Below are positions 8,235 through 16,956 of a stretch of DNA of 64,000 bases, piece by piece (position 1 is the first letter of the stretch; each line of letters begins with the position of its first letter). Source of the stretch: an uncultured Clostridia bacterium (GTDB taxonomy: Bacteria; Bacillota; Clostridia; TANB77; CAG-508); contig CAKPSH010000005.1 in the NCBI GenBank assembly GCA_934183325.1, positions 1 through 64,000 on the forward strand. Reading direction: 5' to 3'. A model generated the notes under the pieces. The model searched no databases, was not told where the DNA came from, and worked only from the letters and a program-made list of their open reading frames with translations. The position numbers were made by a program, and so were the translations under genes.

Positions 8235-10538
8235 ATGTTATGTTCAATATGCAATAAGAAAAAAGCCGTGATATTTACTGAAGATCCTAACAGTCCAGAT
8301 CCACATAAATTAATAGGATATTGTGCTGATTGTGCTAAATTAAAAGGTATTACTGGTGATACTTCTAACAATGATAAAAACGTTAATAATATGGCATCTC
8401 AAATTGAGGAAATGCTTAATGATATCTCTTCTCAATTAAATAATATCGATGTTGATGCTGATATAAATATAGATGATGCAAATTCAGAAAATCAGTTTTC
8501 TGGAACTGCAATTCCAATAGGTGCTATTTTTGGAAATTTCTTTAATAAACAATCAAACAGCGAGAATACTGAAGAAGGTTCAAATAATAATTCTAATAAA
8601 CGTACAAAAGTTGAAAAAAAATCTAATAATAAAAAGCGCAGAGTTCTAGATATTTATGGTACTAATTTAACTTTAAAAGCAAAGAACAATGAACTTGATG
8701 CAGTAATAGGCAGAGATAAAGAACTTCAAAGAGTAATCCAAATTTTAAATAGACGTTCTAAAAATAATCCTTGTTTAATTGGTGAACCAGGTGTTGGTAA
8801 AACTGCAATCGCTCAAGGACTAGCTATTAAAATTTCAGAAAAAAAAGTACCCACAAAATTGTTAAATAAAGAAGTATATTTATTAGATATGACTTCTGTT
8901 GTCGCTGGTACACAGTTTAGAGGTCAATTTGAATCAAGAATGAAAAATATTATTGAAGAATGTAAATCTCTAGGCAATATTATTTTAGTAATTGATGAAA
9001 TTCATAATATAATTGGTGCTGGAGATAGTGAAGGCTCTATGAATGCGGCTAATATATTAAAACCATCTCTTGCAAATGGAGAAATTCAATTAATAGGAAC
9101 AACAACTTTAAAAGAATATAGAAAATATATTGAAAAAGACACAGCTCTTGAAAGACGTTTCCAAGCAGTTTTAGTAGAAGAACCTAACATCTCTTCTACA
9201 ATCGAAATCTTAAAAGGTATAAAGAAATATTACGAGGATTTTCATAGAGTAAAAATTTCAGATGATATTATTGCTCAAACTGTATATTTATCTGAAAAAT
9301 ATATTCATGATAGATTTTTACCAGACAAAGCAATTGATATTTTAGATGAAGCTTGTTCGCGAATTAACCTAAACAATAAAGAACTATATACCTTGGAAAC
9401 TTTGAAAAATGAATTAAAACAAGTTCAAGAAGAAAAAAGTGAAGCTGCTCAAGCTGATTCAACAGAGGATTATCAAAAAGCTGCAGATTTAAAAACAAAG
9501 GAATGTAAATTAAATGAACAAATTTTAGAATTAGAGAAGGTAATTCAACCTAAAGATTTAACATTACAAGACATTGCCATTGTAATTGAAAACTGGACTA
9601 AAATTCCACTAACAAAGATTACAGAAGAGGAAACAACTAAATTGTTAAATCTAGAAAATAGATTACATGAAAGAATTATTGGGCAAGAAGAAGCCGTTGA
9701 AGCTGTTAGCCGTACTATTCGTAGAAATAGAGCTGGACTTAAATCAACAAAAAGACCACCTTCTTTTATGTTTGTTGGTCCAACAGGTGTTGGTAAAACA
9801 GCATTAGCAAAAGCATTAGCTTTTGAAATGTTTGGTAATGAAGATTCTATAATTAGAATAGATATGTCTGAATATATGGAAAGTAATTCAACTGCTAAAT
9901 TGATTGGTGCCCCTCCAGGATATGTAGGATATGATGATGCAGGTCAACTTACTGAAAAAGTAAAGCGAAAACCTTATTCAATAATTTTATTTGATGAAAT
10001 TGAAAAAGCTCATAATGACGTATTTAATATATTATTACAGGTATTAGATGATGGAAAATTGACAGATTCTCAAGGTAATACTGTAAGTTTTGAAAATACT
10101 ATTATTATAATGACATCAAATATTGGTTCTAATCTAAATACCAATGCAATTGGTTTTAATAATGAAAACACCGCTAATAAAAATAAAATATTAGATATAG
10201 TTAAGTCTTCTTTTAGACCTGAATTTGTTAATAGAATTGATGAAATTATAGTATTTGATAGTTTAAATAAAAATCAATTATTAAAAATAGTAGATTTAAT
10301 GTTAAAAGATACAATCAATGCTTTAGCTCAAAAAAATATGACATTAGATATTTCTAATGAAGCTAAAGAATATATACTTGAAAAAGGTACTGACCTAAAA
10401 TATGGTGCTAGACCATTAAGACGTGCTATTCAAAGATATTTAGAAGATGAAATTGCCGAAAGAATATTACGTTCTGAATATGTAAATGGTCAAACTATTT
10501 ATGTGAGTTTAGAAAATGGTAATTTAATATTCAAATAA
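8235..10538 (+). CDS. clpE: ClpE-type AAA+ unfoldase of the Clp protease
   Basis: ATP-driven unfoldase that feeds proteins to ClpP under stress. It lacks the ClpC N-terminal repeats and instead starts with a zinc finger, CSIC (Cys3, Cys6) and CADC (Cys30, Cys33), the ClpE signature. A low-complexity linker follows, then AAA-1 (Walker A GEPGVGKTA, Walker B VIDEIH), a short coiled middle domain (about 380-440) and AAA-2 (GPTGVGKTA, LFDEIEKAH). The loop NAIGFN supplies the IGF tripeptide that docks to ClpP. AAAGGAG lies 10 bases before the ATG. No clear CtsR operator was recognised upstream. Confidence 0.9.
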   Translation: MLCSICNKKKAVIFTEDPNSPDPHKLIGYCADCAKLKGITGDTSNNDKNVNNMASQIEEMLNDISSQLNNIDVDADINIDDANSENQFSGTAIPIGAIFGNFFNKQSNSENTEEGSNNNSNKRTKVEKKSNNKKRRVLDIYGTNLTLKAKNNELDAVIGRDKELQRVIQILNRRSKNNPCLIGEPGVGKTAIAQGLAIKISEKKVPTKLLNKEVYLLDMTSVVAGTQFRGQFESRMKNIIEECKSLGNIILVIDEIHNIIGAGDSEGSMNAANILKPSLANGEIQLIGTTTLKEYRKYIEKDTALERRFQAVLVEEPNISSTIEILKGIKKYYEDFHRVKISDDIIAQTVYLSEKYIHDRFLPDKAIDILDEACSRINLNNKELYTLETLKNELKQVQEEKSEAAQADSTEDYQKAADLKTKECKLNEQILELEKVIQPKDLTLQDIAIVIENWTKIPLTKITEEETTKLLNLENRLHERIIGQEEAVEAVSRTIRRNRAGLKSTKRPPSFMFVGPTGVGKTALAKALAFEMFGNEDSIIRIDMSEYMESNSTAKLIGAPPGYVGYDDAGQLTEKVKRKPYSIILFDEIEKAHNDVFNILLQVLDDGKLTDSQGNTVSFENTIIIMTSNIGSNLNTNAIGFNNENTANKNKILDIVKSSFRPEFVNRIDEIIVFDSLNKNQLLKIVDLMLKDTINALAQKNMTLDISNEAKEYILEKGTDLKYGARPLRRAIQRYLEDEIAERILRSEYVNGQTIYVSLENGNLIFK

Positions 10539-10540
10539 TA

Positions 10541-10591
10541 AAAATAAGATTTTTTGGGTTAATTTATACTCCAGAAAATCTTACTTTTTTT
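10541..10591 (+). terminator. Intrinsic terminator of clpE, overlapping the next gene's 3' end
   Basis: AATAAGATTTTTT pairs with AGAAAATCTTACT, followed by TTTTTT. The right arm lies in the last codons of the convergent 87-residue gene. Confidence 0.65.
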
Positions 10592-10827
10592 ATAATTATT
10601 TCATAATTAATTTTATTTTCATAACTTTTTCCTGATAAAGCACTAATTTCTGCTAACATTCCTGCAACAAAAGCAATAGCATCTTTACTTATGCTTTTGT
10701 TATTATCCATATGCTGTGGCATATTATATATAATCTCATTATATATACCTCTAGGTATTTTATCTATATATTTTTTTCCCATTTTTTGTAATATTAAATA
10801 TATTTCACCATATGTTTCTTTATTCAT
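10564..10827 (-). CDS. Small hypothetical protein, 87 residues
   Basis: Not recognised. Likely helical and soluble, with a basic first half (EIYLILQKMGKKYIDKIP) and an apolar segment AIAFVAGMLAEISALSG in the second half. GGAG lies seven bases before the ATG, which supports translation. It is the last gene of a leftward run after the BofC-like gene and converges on clpE, whose terminator overlaps its final codons. Confidence 0.6.
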   Translation of the reverse strand: MNKETYGEIYLILQKMGKKYIDKIPRGIYNEIIYNMPQHMDNNKSISKDAIAFVAGMLAEISALSGKSYENKINYEIIIKKVRFSGV

Positions 10828-10886
10828 TAGTTATCTCCATTTTTATCCTATTTATCAATTTTATTATACATTATATTTAATTATTT

Positions 10887-11438
10887 TTATTCAAAATCTT
10901 GTAGAACTTCTGTAAGTTTATCACTTCCATAAATGTAAATTCCAGTCTGTAAGTTTTCTTTATCTGTTTCTGGCAAATATTCGACTGCAATATCTGTAGA
11001 TAAATAAATCTGTTCTTTATTTCCTTCATCAATACTAAATACAGTTATATATCCCCCAATATTTCTTAATACATAATGTTCCTCACAATAATCATCTTCA
11101 TTTTTTATGAGTACTATTTCTTCCCTACTAAATTTTTCAAGCTTCCATTCTTTATAGATTTCCTTTAATTCTTCTTTTGTTAAATTCACTAATTTTTCTG
11201 GTACTTTCTTTGTCTTTTGTTTTGTATGTGCACATTTATTATATGTCTTCTTAAAAGTTATGATTGCATTAGGGCTAACTCTTTCTTCACTGTTTGAAAC
11301 ATCTTTAGTGACAGTTTTATCATCATTTACTTGTGGATTACTATTATAATACTTTGCAAATATGCTTTTACCTATGTAAAATGATCCTACAAATATTAAA
11401 ATAATTCCTATAGTATATACTAATATTTTATTTTTCAT
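10887..11438 (-). CDS. Membrane-anchored protein with a BofC-like C-terminal domain
   Basis: 183 residues: a membrane anchor (about 5-25), a Cys-containing linker (NKCAHTKQ), LVNLTKEELKEIYKEW, then a C-terminal domain ending GGYITVFSIDEGNKEQI...DIAVEYLPETDKENLQTGIYI. That order matches the BofC C-terminal domain, known from the forespore protein that restrains pro-sigma-K processing. Whether this one acts in sporulation is inference; many clostridia keep such proteins without a known role. Its ribosome binding site AGGGGAG lies inside the terminator hairpin of the upstream AI-2E gene, so expression may depend on that hairpin. Confidence 0.65.
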   Translation of the reverse strand: MKNKILVYTIGIILIFVGSFYIGKSIFAKYYNSNPQVNDDKTVTKDVSNSEERVSPNAIITFKKTYNKCAHTKQKTKKVPEKLVNLTKEELKEIYKEWKLEKFSREEIVLIKNEDDYCEEHYVLRNIGGYITVFSIDEGNKEQIYLSTDIAVEYLPETDKENLQTGIYIYGSDKLTEVLQDFE

Positions 11439-11440
11439 AA

Positions 11441-11486
11441 TAAAAAACTCCCCTTTGGCTTTTCCTATATTATTGCCAAAAGAGAG
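11441..11486 (-). promoter_or_regulatory. Intercistronic hairpin that acts as terminator and hides the next ribosome binding site
   Basis: Read on the minus strand: CTCTCTTTTGGC, a 15-base loop, GCCAAAGGGGAG, then TTTTTT and the ATG nine bases after the stem. All 12 positions can pair, two as G-U. The 3' arm contains GGGGAG, the Shine-Dalgarno of the BofC-like gene, and the T-run makes it a plausible terminator of the AI-2E gene. Confidence 0.6.
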
Positions 11487-11498
11487 GTTGTTTATTCT

Positions 11499-12623
11499 CT
11501 ATTTTTCAATTGTAAATTTATTATTTCTTTCAGTAATAAAATCCTCAATTCCTAATTTTATTACTGTAACTATTGGAACAGCTAAAAACATTCCTATAAT
11601 TCCAAAATATGCTCCAAATAAAGTAACTGAGAAAATTACAAGTATTGGACTTATATTTAATGATGTTCCTGTTATTCTAGGATTAATTATATTCGCATCA
11701 ATTTGCTGTAAAACAATTACAACTATAGCCATCCATATTGCTTGGCTTATACCTCCTGTAAACACAGTGATAAGTATTGCAACAACAACTGCTATTACAG
11801 CTCCTAAATAAGGAATTAAATTAAATAAACCAATCATAAATCCTAATAAAACTGAGTATTTAACGTGTAAAATGCTCATTGCTATTGAAGTTAAAATGCC
11901 AACAATTATCCCATCAAGTAACTGACTAGATAAAAATTTGAAAAACACTTCATTTGATCTTCTGAAATTCTTTCCTAAATTTTTATATGTATCATTTTTA
12001 AATATAGCTTTACACAATCTCCTTGCAAAAGATAAAATATCAGTTCTTTCGGCTAATAGATATATTGATATTACTAATGTTACAAAAACATCAAATAATG
12101 TAGTTGCAAAACCAATTACTCCCTTAATATATTGTCCTATATTTTCCATACTAAAATATTGTCCTAAATCTATTGCACCTAATCCTTCAATTAATTGTAC
12201 TGCATTTATTTTCTTTAATATTGAATCCTCTGGCATTTCATTAATCATATCTATTGCACTTTTATAGTAATTAGGTAAATTACTTACTAAATCCATTACA
12301 CTTTCTGAAACACTTGGAATAACAAACTTTATTATTAATAAGCAAGCAATAATTGCTATTAAATATACAATAATTATTGACATCCATCTTGCTTTTTTCT
12401 TAAAGCCTATCTTTCTTAATTTTCCTTCTAGACCTCTACATGGTATATAAAATAAATATGCAATTATAACTGCCATAATAAAAGGGTATAACGTGTTAAT
12501 TAAACCTTTTATCCAATTAGTAATATCTGAGAAGTTATCTAATGTTTTATATACTGCTATTACTGCTACTGCAAATGTAAACCAATAAATCCACTTGGTT
12601 ATAACTCTTTTTTCTTTTTCCAT
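11499..12623 (-). CDS. AI-2E family membrane transporter (YtvI/YhhT-like)
   Basis: A 374-residue polytopic protein of the AI-2E exporter family (PF01594), with hydrophobic helices at both ends and a soluble insert (about 130-170) as usual. LPYLGAVIAVVVAI and the C-terminal INPRITGTSLNISPILVI to GMFLAVPIVTVIKLG are family signatures. Substrate unknown; the autoinducer-2 link rests on distant homologues. GAAAGGAAAC precedes the ATG. It follows exonuclease III by 18 bases, and a terminator-like hairpin separates it from the BofC-like gene. Confidence 0.88.
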   Translation of the reverse strand: MEKEKRVITKWIYWFTFAVAVIAVYKTLDNFSDITNWIKGLINTLYPFIMAVIIAYLFYIPCRGLEGKLRKIGFKKKARWMSIIIVYLIAIIACLLIIKFVIPSVSESVMDLVSNLPNYYKSAIDMINEMPEDSILKKINAVQLIEGLGAIDLGQYFSMENIGQYIKGVIGFATTLFDVFVTLVISIYLLAERTDILSFARRLCKAIFKNDTYKNLGKNFRRSNEVFFKFLSSQLLDGIIVGILTSIAMSILHVKYSVLLGFMIGLFNLIPYLGAVIAVVVAILITVFTGGISQAIWMAIVVIVLQQIDANIINPRITGTSLNISPILVIFSVTLFGAYFGIIGMFLAVPIVTVIKLGIEDFITERNNKFTIEK

Positions 12624-12641
12624 TTTTGTTTCCTTTCTATA

Positions 12642-13397
12642 TTAAATTTCTATTTCAAGTCCTATTGGACAATGGTCACTTCCTAAAATATTGTCATAAA
12701 TTATAGCATCTTTTATATTTTTCTTTAATGATTTTGATGTAATAAAATAATCTATTCTCCACCCAACATTTTTTTCTCTTGCATGAAACATATAGGACCA
12801 CCAAGTATATACATTTTCTTTATCTGGATATAAATATCTAAATGTATCTATAAATCCAGCATTTAATAATTCTGACATTTTTCCTCTTTCTTCATTAGTA
12901 AATCCTGCATTTCCCACATTTGTTTTTGGATTTTTTAAATCAATTTCATTATGTGCAACATTTAAATCTCCACACATTATTACTGGCTTTACTTTATTTA
13001 ATTCTAGTAAATAATTTCTAAAAGCATCTTCCCATACCATTCTGTACTCTAATCTCTCTAATCCTCTTTTTGCATTAGGAGTATAACAATTAACTAAATA
13101 AAATTTTTCAAACTCAAGAGTTATCACTCTTCCCTCTTGATCATGTTCTTCTATTCCTATTCCATAACTCACATTCAATGGTTCTTTTTTTGTAAAAATC
13201 GCTGTTCCTGAATATCCTTTTTTCAGAGCACTATTCCAATATTGTTTATATCCTTCAAAATTAATATCAGCTTGTCCGGGTTGCATTTTTGTTTCTTGGA
13301 TACAAAATATATCTGCTTCTTCTTCCTCGAAGAAATCATTGAACCCTTTTGTAATAGCAGCTCTTATTCCATTTACATTCCAAGAGATTAACTTCAT
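12642..13397 (-). CDS. exoA: Exodeoxyribonuclease III / AP endonuclease
   Basis: Base-excision repair enzyme that nicks DNA 5' to abasic sites and has 3'-5' exonuclease activity. It carries the EEP fold motifs: SWNVNGIRA with the metal-binding Asn, IQETKMQ (Glu), GDLNVAHNEID, GWRIDYF and the catalytic GSDHCPI at the end. About 251 residues, normal. The frame opens at a GTG (13406), but AAGGAGTG lies seven bases before the ATG at 13397, giving MKLISWNVNG. It lies between yabE and the AI-2E gene in the same direction. Confidence 0.95.
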   Translation of the reverse strand: MKLISWNVNGIRAAITKGFNDFFEEEEADIFCIQETKMQPGQADINFEGYKQYWNSALKKGYSGTAIFTKKEPLNVSYGIGIEEHDQEGRVITLEFEKFYLVNCYTPNAKRGLERLEYRMVWEDAFRNYLLELNKVKPVIMCGDLNVAHNEIDLKNPKTNVGNAGFTNEERGKMSELLNAGFIDTFRYLYPDKENVYTWWSYMFHAREKNVGWRIDYFITSKSLKKNIKDAIIYDNILGSDHCPIGLEIEI

Positions 13398-13486
13398 TAT
13401 AATCACTCCTTCATACTAGAAAGTTCAAATAACTTTCTTCTCGTATATATAAATTTAGGACGCTTATTTATCGCGTCCCTCATTCG

Positions 13487-14503
13487 TTATCTTACATATA
13501 TATAACATTCTAAATTTCTTCTTCCAAAGTTTACACATTCATTATAGGTATTCATATATACATCTAATTTATTATCTTTTATTGCTCCACCTCTATCTTG
13601 TACCATAAACCATCCGCCATTTGGTTGATTTGAGAAATATGGTATATAAATAATTGTTCCTACTGGATAAGATTTTCCTGCTGCTACAGTATACCAAGCT
13701 GATGCCATTGCACCTGAAGATGTTTTTCCATAAGATGGTGATGATGGACTTTTTCCACAAGTTGATGCAGTATATGCTGATGTATTTAATGTTTTTACTT
13801 TTGGTTCAATTCCTTCAACTAAACTTGATAATTTTTCTGCTGTATTGCTTCCATTTGTATTAGTTACTCTTGAGGTTGTAGAACTTCTAGTTGATACTAC
13901 TGCTACTGAAACCACTTCATTTACTGGTTCTTTAATTATACTTTCATCAAGTGTAATCTTTTCTATTTCAATGTCATTCTTATATTTTACTTTATTAATA
14001 ATTTGTTTTACACCATTCGTTCCTTTTTTTACAGTCTTATAATTCTCTTTAGAATTTTCTACATCGACTTCTTTTCCTTTTTTGTTTACAATTGAATACG
14101 GAATTTCTTCTGTTTCAGTAATTATTTTCTCAACTATTGGGGAATAATTAGACAATAATTGTTCCATTGAAACCCCATTATATTCATCAGCTAGTTTTAC
14201 TATTTCTACAGCTTTTTCTGTAGATGAAATAGTAATTATAGAATTTTTATCATTTATTTCTGACTCTAAATTTGGAACTACATTTTCTGTTGGTAAAACA
14301 ATGATATGATTTTCTTCTAATATCTCTGACACAACTTTTTTAGTTGTTATCACCTCTATTTGATAATTATCTGCAAGTACTATTTTAACAGTGTGAATAT
14401 TTGCAGTTGTAGCTTTTACACCTAATCCTAATAAAAATATTAAAACTAATGTTATAAGAGCTATCTTTTTTATCGACAAGGATGCTTGTTCATTTTCTTT
14501 CAT
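13487..14503 (-). CDS. yabE: YabE-like cell-wall protein: DUF348, G5-like and 3D domains
   Basis: Secreted or membrane-tethered wall-remodelling protein of the Rpf/YabE type. An anchor or signal helix (about 12-30) precedes a ubiquitin-like DUF348 region (TVKIVLADNYQIEV) and a partial second copy. A G5-like stretch (EKIITETEEIPYSIV...GTNGVKQIINKVKYKN), a Ser/Thr linker and a C-terminal 3D domain follow. The 3D domain shows ASAWYTVAAGKSYPVGTIIYIP, FMVQDRGGAIKDNKLDVYM, including the Asp residues that name it; it is a lytic transglycosylase-like fold. As in Bacillus it sits beside ksgA, but here the usual rnmV between them is absent. Confidence 0.85.
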   Translation of the reverse strand: MKENEQASLSIKKIALITLVLIFLLGLGVKATTANIHTVKIVLADNYQIEVITTKKVVSEILEENHIIVLPTENVVPNLESEINDKNSIITISSTEKAVEIVKLADEYNGVSMEQLLSNYSPIVEKIITETEEIPYSIVNKKGKEVDVENSKENYKTVKKGTNGVKQIINKVKYKNDIEIEKITLDESIIKEPVNEVVSVAVVSTRSSTTSRVTNTNGSNTAEKLSSLVEGIEPKVKTLNTSAYTASTCGKSPSSPSYGKTSSGAMASAWYTVAAGKSYPVGTIIYIPYFSNQPNGGWFMVQDRGGAIKDNKLDVYMNTYNECVNFGRRNLECYIYVR

Positions 14504-14635
14504 AAGTTTCTTTTACCTCCTCTGTAGATAGGTAAATTATACTATTAATCTTCTACATTGTCAAATTCTTTTCGTTTTCAATATTTTAGCTTTGTCATTG
14601 ATTTTCAACGTTTTTTTACTAATTGTATCAATAAA

Positions 14636-15493
14636 TTATTTTTCAATTTTATTAGCAATTTTAGCAAAATCCTCTAAGCTTAATTCCTCTCCTCTAATTC
14701 TTTCATCAAAATTTAGTTCATCAAATATTTTTTTAATTTCTTCTTTATTTTTAAATAAATCGCACTTAGATAAAGCATTTAACAGTGTTTTTCTTCTTTG
14801 CATAAAAGCATACTTTATTATCTTGAATAATTTCTTTTCACTTTCTACTTTTATTGGAGGCTCTTTTCTTATTTTCAATTTTATGACTTCTGAATCAACT
14901 TCTGGAGCTGGTATAAATGAAGTATTTTTAACTTCTAAGACCTTATATGCCTCTGCATAATAATAAATAGAATATGTAATAGCTCCGCTTTGCTTTTCTC
15001 CTGGAATAGCACATAATCTTTCTGCTACTTCTTTTTGTATCATAACAGTAATACTTTCTAAATCTAACCTGCTCTCTAGTAATTTCATAATTATTGGTGT
15101 TGTAATGTAATATGGCAAATTTGCTACTATTTTTGCTTCTTTAATTTCATTATTTTCTTTTTCACTTTTAATTATATTCACTAAATCAACTTTTAAGACA
15201 TCATCATTTATTATTTCAAAATTATTAAATAAAGAAAATCTTTCCTCTAAAATTTCTACCATTCTACTATCTAATTCTATTGCTATAACTTTTTTTGCTT
15301 TTTTTAATAGTTCATTTGTTAATGTTCCAAGACCTGGTCCTATTTCTATTACCAAATCCTCTTTTGAAATCTCTGCACTTTCTACTATTCTTTCAACAGC
15401 TTCATCACTTACTAAAAAATTTTGTCCAAGCGATTTATTTGCACGGATTCCATATTTTTTCATTATAAACTTTGTTTCATCATATATATTCAT
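14636..15493 (-). CDS. ksgA: 16S rRNA dimethyladenosine transferase KsgA
   Basis: Dimethylates the two adjacent adenines in the 3' hairpin of 16S rRNA with SAM, a late check in 30S assembly. Rossmann motif VIEIGPGLGTLT, acidic AIELDSRM, DVLKVD and the catalytic NLPYYITTPI are all present; the RNA-binding tail is normal. Length about 285. The frame opens at 15553, but the conventional start MNIYDETKFIMKKYGIRANK at 15493 has GGGTG about seven bases upstream, and the upstream part overlaps a terminator. yabE follows in the same direction. Confidence 0.95.
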   Translation of the reverse strand: MNIYDETKFIMKKYGIRANKSLGQNFLVSDEAVERIVESAEISKEDLVIEIGPGLGTLTNELLKKAKKVIAIELDSRMVEILEERFSLFNNFEIINDDVLKVDLVNIIKSEKENNEIKEAKIVANLPYYITTPIIMKLLESRLDLESITVMIQKEVAERLCAIPGEKQSGAITYSIYYYAEAYKVLEVKNTSFIPAPEVDSEVIKLKIRKEPPIKVESEKKLFKIIKYAFMQRRKTLLNALSKCDLFKNKEEIKKIFDELNFDERIRGEELSLEDFAKIANKIEK

Positions 15494-15511
15494 ATTATTA
15501 CACCCTTTTAA

Positions 15512-15543
15512 AAAATAGGGAGAAGGCTCCTTATGCCTTCCCC
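15512..15543 (-). terminator. Intrinsic terminator of the orphan coiled-coil gene
   Basis: Minus strand: GGGGGAAGGC, loop ATAAGGA, GCCTTCTCCC, then TATTTTTT. It separates the orphan gene at 15560 from ksgA. Confidence 0.85.
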
Positions 15544-15559
15544 CGTTTTGCATGTTTTT

Positions 15560-16048
15560 TTATTCTTGTTTCTTTATTTCAAAAGTCATATTATATAACT
15601 CATTCCTCGCAAAGCTATACTCTGAACTTGCTTCTCTCCATTTTTCCTGTGCTTCTTCAAACTCGGGGAGCGTGAAGTTTTTTTCTTCTTCTGCCTTTCG
15701 TCTAGCAACCTCCATTTCATTTTTTAGCTCATCCATTTTTTGTCTTTTTTCGATTACATCAGCAGATTTTGCTAAAATTTGCTTAGATAATGCTTCTTTT
15801 CCGTGAAGTTGTGCCCATTGAATATTCTCCTGAATTACACTTTCAACATACTGTTCATTAGCTTCGGCTAATAACATTTCTGGTGTTTTTTCAGGCAACT
15901 GCTCTTCTACACTCTCACTTTGTTTTTCTTTTACAGGCTGTTCTATTACCATTTGTGTTGCAACACAAACCAAGCAGAAACTGCTTGCTAATATAACTAG
16001 CAATAAAAGAAGTACTGGAAATTTGCTTTTTTTTCTTCTTGCTCGCAT
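15560..16048 (-). CDS. Orphan membrane-anchored coiled-coil protein of deviating composition
   Basis: Not recognised. 162 residues: basic start (MRARRKKSK), one membrane helix (about 11-33, with Cys and small residues), then a polar region rich in Glu, Lys and Gln with heptad-like helices (ILAKSADVIEKRQKMDELKN, then RRKAEEEKNF). The N-terminus is probably inside and the helices outside. Codon choice differs from neighbours (CGT/CGA/CGC for Arg, more C-ending codons), suggesting transfer or a different mutational history. GAGGAG precedes the ATG; it has its own promoter (16129-16157) and terminator, so it is an independent unit. Confidence 0.65.
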   Translation of the reverse strand: MRARRKKSKFPVLLLLLVILASSFCLVCVATQMVIEQPVKEKQSESVEEQLPEKTPEMLLAEANEQYVESVIQENIQWAQLHGKEALSKQILAKSADVIEKRQKMDELKNEMEVARRKAEEEKNFTLPEFEEAQEKWREASSEYSFARNELYNMTFEIKKQE

Positions 16049-16128
16049 TTCAAGATGTCTCCTCTAAAGTCTAAACATGCATATATACGCAAGCCAATCA
16101 GCCTGTTTTCAATGCAAATGATTTAATT

Positions 16129-16157
16129 ATTATATCATATTTTTTTCTAATTAGCAA
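16129..16157 (-). promoter_or_regulatory. Sigma-A promoter of the orphan coiled-coil gene
   Basis: Minus strand TTGCTA, 17-bp spacer, TATAAT. The -35 box overlaps the 3' end of the upstream SpoU methylase gene; the leader is about 75 bases. Confidence 0.65.
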
Positions 16158-16945
16158 GGTTTTATTTTTCTTCTAACATATTCATAGGCAATTATACTTG
16201 TTGCAACAGCAGCATTTAAACTTTCTGTCTTTCCTAACATTGGTATTTTTATTTTTTCGTCTGCAATGTCTAAAACAGCTTGAGAAACTCCATTTGCCTC
16301 ATTTCCAATTACTATCATCTTTTTTGTATAATCTATATCATAAATATTATCTGTTGCTTCAAGTGAAGTTACTAATATTTCATATTTGTGTTTTTTGATA
16401 TTTTTCATTGTTCTAATTATATCTTGTGATTCAATTACTTTAACTCTAAATATAGCTCCCATAGTAGAACGAACAACTTTAGGATTATATGCATCTACAG
16501 TGTCTTTTGAAACAATTACTTGAGAAAGTCCTGCACTATCAATAGTTCTTAAGATTGTTCCTAGATTTCCTGGATCTTGAATTCCATCTAACACAAATAT
16601 AACATCATCATTATAGTTAATAACTTCTTCCCCATTTTCCATTTCAATTACTGCTAACATTCCTTGTGGATTTTTTACATCTGTAATACTAGTAAACACT
16701 TTTTCATTAACATATATACAGTTATATTTAGCAATTTGATACAATAGCTTTTGTTCTATTGCTTCATTTTTTAAACATTCTTCGCAAACAATTATCATTT
16801 TAATTTTTGCATTTTCTGTAATCGCTTCTTCAATTAATTTTATTCCCTCAATTATATATTCCTTTTTTTCATCCCTATATTTTTTTTCTTTTAGCTTTTT
16901 TATATTTTTTATTATTTCATTATCTTTACTTGTGATTAACTGCAT
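16151..16945 (-). CDS. SpoU/TrmH family RNA 2'-O-ribose methyltransferase
   Basis: A SPOUT-fold methylase acting on rRNA or tRNA ribose. An N-terminal L30e-like substrate-binding region (1-95) precedes the knotted SAM domain with its three motifs: VLDGIQDPGNLGTILRT, VIGNEANGVS and KIPMLGKTESLNAAVATS. 264 residues. Which nucleotide it modifies cannot be told; it resembles the RlmB/TsnR-like YsgA group of Firmicutes. It starts 11 bases after mfd with AGGAGG embedded in that junction, so the two are co-transcribed. Confidence 0.9.
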   Translation of the reverse strand: MQLITSKDNEIIKNIKKLKEKKYRDEKKEYIIEGIKLIEEAITENAKIKMIIVCEECLKNEAIEQKLLYQIAKYNCIYVNEKVFTSITDVKNPQGMLAVIEMENGEEVINYNDDVIFVLDGIQDPGNLGTILRTIDSAGLSQVIVSKDTVDAYNPKVVRSTMGAIFRVKVIESQDIIRTMKNIKKHKYEILVTSLEATDNIYDIDYTKKMIVIGNEANGVSQAVLDIADEKIKIPMLGKTESLNAAVATSIIAYEYVRRKIKPC

Positions 16946-16956
16946 TAATTTTCCTC

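Noticed and set aside
15545..15575. Repeat end-like sequence TTTTTTATTCTTGTTT
   Set aside because: It lies mostly in the coding end of the orphan gene and lacks the rest of the element and the terminator link in the right orientation.
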